Shown here piece by piece: positions 23,121-32,600 of a DNA stretch of 35,911 nt. The translations under genes and the position numbers were made by a program. Every line of letters begins with the position of its first letter. The first letter of the stretch is position 1. The stretch comes from Cerioporus squamosus (taxonomy: Eukaryota; Basidiomycota; Agaricomycetes; Polyporales; Polyporaceae). Below the pieces are notes generated by a model, which saw only the letters and a list, made by a program, of their open reading frames with translations, was not told where the DNA came from and did not search any database. The stretch lies in the NCBI GenBank assembly GCA_022592435.1, contig JABYQS010000285.1:1-35911 (forward strand). The letters are read 5' to 3'.

Positions 23121-23379
23121 AGCGCTACCAGTATCGCAAGCAGCGACTTGGAAGGAAGTGGGTGGGCAGCGAAGCGCACATTTCGAAGTACGAGGAGGAG
23201 GAGAGTATATGTGGTGGCTTGCGATGCAGTGCTGTGGCTAACTATAGCCACGGTCCGGTAGAGGCGCCAAACAGTGGTATGCGCAGCGGCCGCATGTTTA
23301 CATCGAGGTCACCCTCACTCTGTCTTCCTCTCTTCATTTTCCACCCATTGGCACTTCGGCGACACGCATCTCACTGTAC
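23121..23379. promoter_or_regulatory. Divergent promoter of the WFSNR gene and the TET/JBP-like gene
   Basis: A 259-bp spacer between two divergent ATGs. The spacing suggests a shared control region; no clear box is seen. Confidence 0.4.
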
Positions 23380-24678
23380 ATGGAGGAACTATGGGATCCG
23401 GTGATACACAGCTCGGTTCAAGCGCAGGAGCGCATGAAGATCGCTCGGTACACCTGCACGCTGTACAAGTACTATCTTCTCGTGGCCCAAGGTACCCGCG
23501 CCGATGGGGAAGCCGCTCCAGTACCCCCGCCAGGGATCTCCGCTGAATTGAAACTTGACTGTGAAGCTGCTGGTCGCATGCTTGCACAGGCTGTTCGGAA
23601 CAAATGTACGTACTTCGAGATGTTGTTTGCACTGCGCCAGTCTGACGTATATGCGAAGATGCAGTAGCTTGGGATGCGCAACGATACGCAGACCGTCTTG
23701 GAAACGGGACCACTCTCGATATCAAGCAGGAGGATGAGCTCTTCAAGAGGTACCCTCCGCTAGGCCACAGGCCCGGGGTGGAACCTAAGCCTGAGGAGTA
23801 CGGCGTCATTTCGCAGCCGGCAGTCATAACGGACTGTCATGGGAATTTGCTCATATGGTCACTCCCTGGGATTATCTCGGAACGGCGTCAGGTATGCACT
23901 CCCATGGATGATGGAGGTAGTCCTTGTGATCCCGCTGAAGCCTTCGCCAGGCGACACTCCTCGCAGCCACCCGATGCCTCGAGGTGCGTCTGCGCATATA
24001 CAACGACGATGACATCAAGCATCCTGGCCAGAAGTGGCGCATTGCCCAACGGTTCTTCACTACCGGTGTGGAGTGGACGTCAGGGCTGTCCTGCTTCTCA
24101 CCGGCATGGTTCCAGCAAGGACACAAGGTCCGAGATACGCAGTCATTATATGCCGTAACGCTGACGAAGCCCTTACTCCCACCGGGAGATTAGGATCGTC
24201 CATATGGTACTAGAATTCTCAAGGAGGCGGACGGCATCGCTTGGATGGCCGCATGGTTGGAATCTGGGGGACTTCTGGACGGCATCCTCGCCGTTACGCA
24301 CCCTGCTCTCTATAAGGCAGGACTGGAGGCGGAGATGAGGCTTAGTGCGCGTGCGCCGGAGCTCCGAGAACAGATCGAGAAGTGGCCCACCGCATTCAAC
24401 TGCATCCAGCTGCTGGTCAACCGCCTGACATGCTCTTGACCCTCGGAACGTACGGCGAAGCAGGAGTCGTACAATTCCGCAATCTTGGCGCCGCCGTCCC
24501 CTACGAGCCAGGGAGTATCGTCATGGTCGCATCGCGGGTGGTGATACACGCTGTCCCGCAGGTTCCACCAGATCGCATTTGTTACGCCTTCTTCATGAAA
24601 GACACCGTTCACGATTGGGTGCGTGTAGAAGATCCGGGGTGGTCCAAGCATCTTCACAGGCTCCGGGCTATGCAGTAG
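23380..24678 (+). pseudogene. TET/JBP-like 2-oxoglutarate/Fe(II) dioxygenase, lacking the HxD segment
   Basis: Matches the fungal TET/JBP family, nuclear enzymes that oxidise 5-methylcytosine and are known to be associated with KDZ transposons in basidiomycetes. Exons 23380-23605, 23668-23891, 23951-24127 and 24194 onward join in phase. Landmarks in order: PAVITDCHGNLLIWSLPGII, LLAATRCLEV, FSPAWFQQGHK, WMAAWLESGGLLDGILAVTHPALY, WPTAFNCIQLLVNR, DMLLTLGTYG, YEPGSIVMVASRVVIHAV (distal iron-ligand His), DRICYAFFMKDTVHDW (2-oxoglutarate-binding Arg). Family members carry about 15 residues with the HxD iron ligands between VNR and the D-L-L-T-LG strand. Here LVNR is followed directly by DMLLTLG in a different frame, with a TGA at 24437-24439. 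The HxD motif and the frame are both lost, so the enzyme should be inactive. The family call is from recalled motif order. Confidence 0.75.
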
Positions 24679-24820
24679 TTCGCACGGTACAACTTGACGG
24701 CCACCTAGGACGCCTATACTGGTACTGTTTGGCTAGCAGCAGACGCACTTGTGTTTTCTCCAGCTTCTCCTCCTCCTCCTCCACCTCTACTTTGTACGTA
24801 ACCCTTCATACTCTCGAGCA
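24679..24820. other. Short intergenic spacer
   Basis: 142 bp between two same-strand genes. It contains a CTCCTCCTCCTCC pyrimidine tract just before the transposase ATG, which is typical of fungal core promoters. Confidence 0.4.
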
Positions 24821-26270
24821 ATGTCACGTCGACGGCACTTTGACGATGAGGACGATCATATCGAGCTCGATCCTGTCGTAAAGCAGACCTTCCGAGGCCC
24901 CAAGGGTGTGACAAAGAGAGCGAGGCCAATGCCATCGGCTCAGACTGCATCTTCATCCACTCCATCCATCCAAGAATCCAGACCCGGAACCTCAAGTTCG
25001 CTCACCGCTCTCCTCGATCGAATAGCTCCGCGACAAACCCCAATGCCTGGCGCATTTCCCGAAACCGGCCCAGGACTGGCACCGCTCGGCGAGGACCTTT
25101 ACGGTGACTACAATGCCAGAAGGGACGCTGAAGCTCGCCGAGGCAAGGTATGGACTGCTTGATTGTCGATATAACTCTAGTGTCTCACCACAAGCGTGGC
25201 TGCTGAAGACTCAGCATCGCTACCAGGTCGATTTCCTCAAGGTTCGCGATGAGTATCTACACCATCAGCTCTCCATGGAGGGCCTTCCCGTCGGCGAACG
25301 GGCCTTGTGTGGTCATGCCGCGACCTGGAGGTGCGTTACCTGTCACGGACGCCCCACATTCTGCCAGCAATGCTGCTACGCTACCCATACCAAGCACCCT
25401 CTTCACCGTGTCGAGTTCTGGCAGGGAAGCTTCTTCCAGCCAGGATGGTTACGCCAAGTCGGCATTCAGGTACACTGCGGGCATGGCGGGGACCCTTGTC
25501 CCATGCTGCAGCGCTACAGCGCGCCCGAAGTCGCGGACAGGATGCCGGCCGACGAAACATCGGCAACACAACATCAAATTGACCCCGGCCTTGACGGGGC
25601 CCCGGTAGACAGGGAGCCGGAAGAGGAGTCGGAGCCGTCCGTGCTCATCGAGAGCGACATGTCCGACTTCGACGACGAAGATATCTCGTATCTCCAACAA
25701 GCTCTTGAGGAGGAGGAGGAGACCGAGGACGAAGATGGTGCCCAGGTGCTTGTTGAGGAGGAGATGATCAACATTGGTGACTTACCATCCGTCGGCGAGC
25801 CCTTGCTCCAGTCCCACGAAGCAGCAGTCCCCGCGGCATATGCAAACGACCGTATGGTCGTCGTCGTCGATACCGACGGAATCCAGGAGCTCCCGTTCAC
25901 GTTCTGCAGATGCACATGTGCGTCCCGAGAAGACCTGCAGATCATAGACCTGGGTCTGTATCCGGCCAGCGTCTCCCGCCCTAGGACTGTATTCACTGCT
26001 CGCTTGCTTGACGACTTCTTGCTTGCCAACAAAGAATGCAACGCATCTGCGCGAAACTACTACAACGCTCTTCGTCGCCGAACGAACAACGCTTTTCCTC
26101 ACATGGTTCCGGTATGTCGTTCAAGTGTCTTCGTTGAGGTATTGGCTTGTTCTGACTCCGTGCTTGCACACTACTTACTAGGATCGATACCGAGAGCTCC
26201 TGCGTGTCTCCAGACAGTGGCGCAATCTGAAGATGAGGAAGTGGGCTGGCTTTGGACATCGCCAGGATAG
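24821..26270 (+). pseudogene. KDZ transposase, N-terminal half with CxC2 cluster, truncated by a gypsy LTR
   Basis: Transposase of the Kyakuja/Dileera/Zisupton DNA transposons. Exons: 24821-25147, 25209-26111, 26182-26270. The opening MSRRRHFDDEDDHIELD and DEYLHHQLSMEG lead into the CxC2 cysteine cluster (about residues 140-190): CGHAATWRCVTCHGRPTFC, then CCYATHTKHPLHRVEFW, then GSFFQPGWLRQVGI, then CGHGGDPCP. An acidic insert (about 215-270) follows, then QELPFTFCRC, LLDDFLLANKECNASARNYYNALRR and DRYRELLRVSRQWRNLKMRKWAGFGH, the usual run-in to the KDZ catalytic domain. At 26271 the frame enters a TGTCACGG... LTR. The RNase H-like catalytic core that should follow is absent from the rest of the window. 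The intron 1 acceptor could be 25209 or another AG nearby. Confidence 0.85.
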
Positions 26271-26864
26271 TGTCACGGTCAGTGGACCAGCACCCCTTTT
26301 CGTTTTCCCTGGAACTTCCACTTTCCCATCTTGATCCCTTTCCTACTTCGTACACATCCCATTTTGGACCCCTTGATTTCATTCTCGCGCCCGTATGCTC
26401 TGTTCCCGCGACCGCATGCCTTGTTCTCGCACTTACCATCCCATTACCATGTGTTTTCCCACCCTTTTGTCTCCCACTCGTACAGCCTCGCTCCCTTTCC
26501 CGCATGAGTCACTTCCACTGGCACGTGATTGTTCAGAGTAGACTAGTATATAAGCCCCTCCCAGCGCTTACCTGGTCCCCATCTCGACCTCCTGGTCATT
26601 GGGACTAGGTGCGCTTTCCCTCATGTACTTCCCCCTGTCTCTGTGCTAATATAATCCTGGTCATTGGGACTAGTCTGTCGCAGTGCGCGTGAAGACTAGC
26701 TATCGAGGTCGTTGCTCTGCCCTCGTCGAGCTTTCTCTCTACTCCCCCCCTTTCGGCTCCTCGCCGCTCGCCCCTCAGACCGTCGCCGATCGACGTCTGG
26801 TGTCTACGCGCCTAGTCGCCGCGACATTAGGTCGAGATCCCTCATCGGTGCCGACACTCTGACA
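26271..26864 (+). mobile_element. Ty3/gypsy-type 5' LTR
   Basis: Starts TGTCACGGTC exactly where the KDZ coding frame breaks and ends CTCTGACA, with TGTCA/TGACA inverted ends. TATATAAG at 26547-26554 marks the promoter. An 18-bp word, CCTGGTCATTGGGACTAG, occurs twice (about 26590 and 26657). The matching 3' LTR is not in the window, so the right border is inferred from the TGACA end and from the gag frame opening right after it. Confidence 0.7.
26547..26554 (+). promoter_or_regulatory. Gypsy LTR TATA box
   Basis: TATATAAG lies mid-LTR, where retrotransposon transcription should start shortly downstream. Confidence 0.6.
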
Positions 26865-28092
26865 AGAGTGTCCCCATCGCTCGACAAGCCACCCCGTCAC
26901 CCTGGACTGTTCCCGCAGACACCACGCCTGGGATACCGAAGACCAAGAATACGTCCATCGGAGGAAGGATCCGGAGGATAACGCGTGGTACTGGGAATCC
27001 TGTGAGCAGAACCCTTGCCCCAATCGTCACTATCGCCCCAGTCGCATCAACGTCGAAGCCTACTCCGATACTTTCATCCCCGTCCCCGACTCTCCCGTTG
27101 CAGAGTCACCCACCACACACTCCCCCCTTCCAAGCACCCCGATCGACGAACGCGAGGTCGTCGCTCTTATCGCCGCACCCCCATCACCTGTGATCACCCC
27201 CTCTCGTCCACCGTCAGCACCACCTGCGATGGCCGAACAAGGGCAACCAGGGGCTCAGAACCCAGCCGCAGCCCAGCAGGCTAACCCTCAGCCTGCTCAG
27301 CCAGCCCAGGCTGCCCAGCACGCCCAAGCTGCCCAAGCTGCGCAACCAGCGGTGGCTCAGCCTGCTCCTGCCCAAGCTCCCGACACCACTCAGCTCCTCC
27401 TCCAATCGATGGCCCTCCTCACGCAATCGATGACGCAGCTCGCCTCCGCCACTCAGGCCAACAACTCGTCGAAGGCGGTTCAGAAGCCCGCGCCGTTCAA
27501 GGGAGAACAGGGCGGAGAGGCACGTCGCTTCCTAGCGGCCTTCACGATGTGGGCTATGACCCAAGGCGCGTCCCTCAACCACCTCGACGCTTCCGGGAAT
27601 GCTGTTGGTCCCCGTAACGACCAATGGATCCGCACCGTCCTCTCGTACCTGCAGGATGACGCCGCCCTCTGGGCCACCCCGGCCATGGAACAGCTCACCC
27701 TGGGCCACATGCCGTTCAACAACGACTGGAACGAGTTCCGGTCACAGTTCAAGGCCCGGTTCGAGTCCGTGGACGAGGCCGTCGACGCAAAGGAGCGTCT
27801 CCGGAAGCTCTACCAGGGCTCCCTCACCGTCCCGGAGTACGCCGCACGGTTCAAGGAGCTTGCTGGTCGAACGGGCTACTCAGGTGCCGACCTCCGAGAC
27901 CGGTTCTACGAGCACCTCTCCGATGCGATCAAGGACGAGTTGGTGCACACCGCTCGCCCCATTGGAACGCTTGAGGAGCTCATCACCGTCACTGCTGACA
28001 TCGATGTCCGTGTCCGTCAGCGGCGCGCGGAGAAGGCCCGCCAGCAGGGAAGGACACTCCCTACCCCCTCGACTAGAACTGATGAAGTCTGA
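26863..28092 (+). pseudogene. Ty3/gypsy Gag, truncated by the copia LTR
   Basis: Capsid-type Gag of an LTR retrotransposon, which packages element RNA. The frame is open from the LTR edge at 26863. The first ATG is at 27229 and a GTG lies at 27190. The pre-ATG part encodes a Cys module, DCS (26905) to PCPNR (ends 27027), so translation may begin earlier by another route. After an Ala/Gln/Pro-rich linker comes the retrotransposon gag domain: KPAPFKGEQGGEARRFLAAF, WIRTVLSYLQDDAALWATP, WNEFRSQFKARF, ERLRKLYQGSLTVPEYAARF and YEHLSDAIKDELV. No zinc knuckle, protease or polymerase follows. At 28080 the frame runs into the copia LTR and stops at 28090-28092. Gag is therefore all that is left of the gypsy internal region. 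Confidence 0.85.
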
Positions 28093-28680
28093 ACCTGTGA
28101 AGGCAAGTCGCAACGACTAGCAGACGAGTGGACAACACGAGTCCTCAGTCAGTAGAGCAAAAGACTGATAGCATAGACACAAGTACCTAGCAGACGAGTG
28201 GACAACACGAGCTACAAAGTACTTGTAAGTAAAGCATAAGTAAGCATAGGTAGGCGAGTACTTACTCCTCAGTCAGTAGAGCAAAAGACTGAGGAGACGA
28301 AGCCCAAGAGTCCCTCCTTATATACTGTATCTGGAGTAGCATGAGTAAGCGACAGAAAGGAGAGCATAATGCTGTCTGAGTCAGAACGAGTAGGGATGAC
28401 TCAGACGATGACGAAGGATGACGAAGATACGACAAATACGAGGTCACAAGGGCATGTCTAGTACAGCCCAGAGATATCTAGAAAGAACTAGAAAAGGTCC
28501 GGAGCGTTGCAGAACGCACTGGAATGGACTGGAAACAAAGAGAAGCCAGGTAACCACATGGTTTCGTACAACGTACCCTAAAAGGAAAGGAAGAAGCATA
28601 GCCTAAGATCTAATCGTAAGAGGCTGTGCCCATAGCGCCTAATGCGCAACTAATGTCCATAGTCCATAGTAAGTTCAACA
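28080..28680 (-). repeat. Copia 3' LTR
   Basis: 601 bp, reading TGTTGAAC...TTCATCA on the minus strand. Against the other LTR I see two substitutions (near 28330 and 28505) and one single-base indel (an A run near 28495). It contains internal direct repeats: GCAGACGAGTGGACAACACG at about 28119 and 28189, and CAGTCAGTAGAGCAAAAGAC twice. It also has TATATAAGG (minus strand, about 28317-28325). Confidence 0.95.
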
Positions 28681-28690
28681 CTCCCACTCG
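28681..28690 (-). other. Copia polypurine tract
   Basis: CGAGTGGGAG on the minus strand abuts the 3' LTR. This is the position where plus-strand DNA synthesis is primed. Confidence 0.65.
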
Positions 28691-28691
28691 T

Positions 28692-29660
28692 TCAAGACGC
28701 GGAGGCAACGAGACCCGAATTTGCCACGAAGTACTCCATGACGTGCAGTGAAGCATTCTTGGTCAACGGATCTGCCAGATTCTCCTCACTAGGAATAGCA
28801 TAGATGTCCATGTTTGGAGTCTCGGCATATTCGCGTACGAAGTGGTAGTGCGTCTCGACGTGCTTACAACGCCGGTCGACGGCTGGGTTCAACGCAAGGT
28901 GAATAGCACCATGGTTGTCGACGCACATCGGCGTAGCCGAGCCCATGTCATCCCCTAACTCATCGCCAAACGTCCTAAGCCACATCATCTGACGAGCAGT
29001 GTCTGAGGCCGCCTTGTACTCTGCCTCAGTGGACGAGAGAGAGACGGTCTGTTGACGTCGAGATGCCCAAGACACGGCACCTCCTGCCATCAGGAAGATG
29101 AAAGCGGTCTGCGAATGCCGATCATCGCGATCTTCTGCCCAGTCTGAATCGGAATACGCGATCAGGCCAGCATTAGATGCACCGTCGTATCGTAGGCGAT
29201 AATGCGATGTACCCCGGAGATACCGTAAGATATAGAGGAGTCTATCAAGGTGATCGTCGGCAGGGTTCGCACTGTACTTGCCCAGACGGTTGATGGCATA
29301 CGAGATATCTGGTCGCGTCCCAAGACAGGCATAGAGAAGACTGCCCATCAAGCTCTGGAAACGCTGACGCAACTTCGCCGGTGCTTCTGTGGTAGCAGCT
29401 TCAATAACTGCACCAGCAGGGAGAGGAGTACGCGCAGGCTTGCAGCTGGCCATCTGATAGTTCTCGAGAATGGCCTCGATGTACTCTTCCTGGTCGATGT
29501 CAAGTGTCCGTGAGAGACGATCTCGACGTATACGAAGACCAAGGAATCGCTGAATAGGACCCAAGTCCGTCATCTTATACTGCTTGCCAAGCGCCTTCTT
29601 GACCTTGTCGATATGCCCTCGACTGTCACCCATGAGAAGTAGGTCGTCGACATAGAGGAC
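28692..29660 (-). CDS. Copia Pol, RT C-terminus and RNase H (shifted frame)
   Basis: Continuation of the polyprotein in the neighbouring frame. It begins with the RT catalytic box YVDDLLL (29643-29654) and continues LGPIQRFLGLRI and YSDSDWAEDRDDRHS (RNase H entry). Then follow SWASRRQQTVSLSSTEAEY (catalytic Glu) and CKHVETHYHFVRE (catalytic His region), to the usual copia C-terminus DPLTKNAS. The stop lies just before the polypurine tract. The break needs a single base near 29670. Because the LTRs are nearly identical, this is a recent mutation, a base-call error, or possibly programmed, though copia elements usually have one continuous frame. Confidence 0.9.
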   Translation of the reverse strand, partial: VLYVDDLLLMGDSRGHIDKVKKALGKQYKMTDLGPIQRFLGLRIRRDRLSRTLDIDQEEYIEAILENYQMASCKPARTPLPAGAVIEAATTEAPAKLRQRFQSLMGSLLYACLGTRPDISYAINRLGKYSANPADDHLDRLLYILRYLRGTSHYRLRYDGASNAGLIAYSDSDWAEDRDDRHSQTAFIFLMAGGAVSWASRRQQTVSLSSTEAEYKAASDTARQMMWLRTFGDELGDDMGSATPMCVDNHGAIHLALNPAVDRRCKHVETHYHFVREYAETPNMDIYAIPSEENLADPLTKNASLHVMEYFVANSGLVASAS

Positions 29661-32600
29661 AATGATCGTAACACGGTCTGGGTCTGAATCCCCCCTTGTC
29701 GGCGATATACATAGACTCCGGCATCAGAGTATGTCCGAACAAATCCCTGTCCGATGAGCGATTCGTGAATCTTCTTGTTCCATTGGCGAGAGGCTTGCTT
29801 AAGACCGTAGATGGCCTTCTTAAGCAGACAAACGTAGTCCTCTTTGCCTTTCACGACCCAGCCCTCGGGTTGTTCCATGTAGACCTCCTCGTCCAAGTCC
29901 CCGTTGAGGAACGCAGTCTTAACATCCATCGCATCGATCTCCCAGTCCTCTAGGGCAGCGTGCGCCAAGAGATACCGGATAGACTCGAATCGAGCGACAG
30001 GAGAGAAGGTTTCGTGGTAGTCCTTCCCATAGACTTGCGTAAAGCCTCGTGCAACCAGACGTGCTTTGTAGCGACCGTCTGATTTACGATCATAGACCCA
30101 GCGACATGAGACAACGGATCGGTCCTTAGGACGAGGAACCAAGACCCAAGTCTTGTTCGCCATGAGAGACTCATACTCCGAACGTTCAGCCGCAATCCAA
30201 TGCTCACGATCTGGTGAAGCCATGGCGTCCTTATGATGCTCAGGAATGCCAGACTTATACCGCGAATAGAAGAGAGAGGCTAGGATTGCTTCTGCTTCAC
30301 GCTGATCACCGTCCTTATCCGTACGTGCATCTACTTGAGCGGGAGGTTCATCACCGTAGACGTTATCTCTGGTGTGACGTTCTGGCATCTTCCCCTTGTT
30401 CTCTCGAGGAGAGCGACGAGGAGGAGCGTTTCCACCCTCAGGTGGATGACGACGCCGTTGGTGACGAGGAGCTTGCGGATGAGGAGCAGGTGGTGGTTGC
30501 TCAGGCTGCTGCGGTTGCTGCGGCTCTGGAGCAGGTGGAGGAGCTGGAGCAGGGTCTGCAGGAGGAACGGGAGGAGGAGCGTCATCTGAATCGTCGTCGA
30601 GACGATCAGGAACAGGAAGGTCAGCATCACCGTCGGAAGGTTCCTCAGGTGGCTGGTAATCAGGGAACGGACTGTCGTCGGGGGTAGCTCGACGAGTGCC
30701 GGTGTCCGCACGTGCAGGAAATATGGTCTCATCGAAGATCACATCGCGAGATACTTCGACTTGACGGGTGGTCGGGTTCCATAGGCGATACCCCTTTGAA
30801 CCCGGCTCATAGCCCACAAACGTCCTCTCGACGGCCTTCTGGTCGAGCTTCCCTTGACGTTTGTCTTTCTGCACGTGTACGTAGGCTTTGCACCCAAACA
30901 CCCGGAAGTAGGAGACGTCCGGCTTGCTGCCGGTCCAGATGGTGATGGGGCACTCCCACTTAAGTCGTCTCATCGGCTGACGGTTATAGATGTGAACGGC
31001 AGCATCAAGAGCGAGCTTCCAGAATCCATGAGAAAGGCCAGCAAAGTGGAGCATGCATAGAGCCTTCTCAGAGATCGTACGGATGAAGCGTTCAGCTCGT
31101 CCATTCTGCTGAGACGTTCCTGGCATCGTCTTATCATGCTCAATCCCAAATTCACGAAGCATGGCTTGGAACGAGTCGGACATGTACTCCCCCCCTCGAT
31201 CGGATCGTACTTTCTTGATCTTGTGCTCCGTCTGGTTCTCAGCCCAAGACTTGAACTGTCTGAAGGCTTCCTCCTGATCGGACTTCCGCTTGAGAGCATA
31301 AACGGCAGCCAGACCGGAGCAGTCATCGACGAAGACACAGAAGTAGTTGAAGCCACCGATCGATGTGCCAAGAGGTCCTGCAATGTCCATGTGGACGAGA
31401 GCGAGAACGACTGTAGCACGCTTCTCAGAAGGAGGGAAGGGACGACAAGTCATCTTGCCCTTCGCACAACCTTCGCAGGGTTTGTCAGAGGGAGGACCAA
31501 TGCCGTCCATGCCAGTGGTCGCATCAGGCAGACGCTTGACAGCTTCTTTGCCTGGATGACCCCATCGACGATGCACTAAGTCATGGTCGAGGACACGGGA
31601 TGCAGCATCAAGATCGCCAGAATTCTTCTTCCCTTCGACGATGAGAGGGAAGAGATAGAGATTGATCATAGGGATATAGGTACCTTGAAGGACCTTTCGA
31701 CCCTTGATCTCAACCGTCGAGCCGGAAGTGACTCGGCCCTTAGGCCTTGAGTCGAAAATGCTCATAAGTCCATCACCTTGATAGATGAACGAACCCTTGC
31801 GCTCAATCATCCCAGTGGAGAAGAGTCGTTGCTTGCCCGCTGCAGGGATATAGCAGACGTCATTGAGAGTGACTTTGACTCGCTCTCCATCCACCAGGGA
31901 GTATCCCACAATTGTACCTTCACCGAGACAGGCAATCTGACCCGCTTGACCATCCTGAGCAGTCCTGAAGTACTTAGGTTGCGTGTACTCACGATAGTCG
32001 GTGAAGTCAGACATGATTCCGGTGACATGTGACGATGCACCAGAATCCATGAGCCAGATTGTCTCGACGCGTCCCTCAGCAGCATCAGCTGCGCTGTAGA
32101 AAGAAACGGAGAGCTCGTTCGCGATGTTCGCTACAGGTACAAGAGAGGAGATAGTAGAGATAGTATGCGCATGGTTATGTCCGTTCGAATTCCCATTGCC
32201 TTTGCCAGCCTCGTTACCACCCTTGCCAGAGTCCTTGCTCTTCTTCTTGTTCCGCGGATTCTTCTCTGGGAACTTCTTGTAGCAGTTAGAAGAGTCATGG
32301 TTGTCCTTGCCGCAGTGGGTGCAAGGAGGTCTAGGTCTCGGCTTCAGCTTCGAGATTTTGTGCGCCTGACCAATCGACGTCCCACGCAAGGAGTCCTCAA
32401 GCTTGAGCTTGGGCTTGACCGTCTCGAGGGTTAGGTCAGACTCCTTGGTAGTGTGTAGGATGGTGGAGATCGCCGGTCGGTACGAGTCAGGCATCTTCGA
32501 GAAGAGCCAGAAGACCTTGATGTGGTTGGCGAGGGTGTTCGTGCTATTGGCCGTTAACTCATCCAGGAGCCCAATGAAGGTCTGCACCTGGTCGACGATT

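Noticed and set aside
30214..30687. 157-codon plus-strand frame inside copia
   Set aside because: It is the complement of the Pro-rich linker between integrase and reverse transcriptase.
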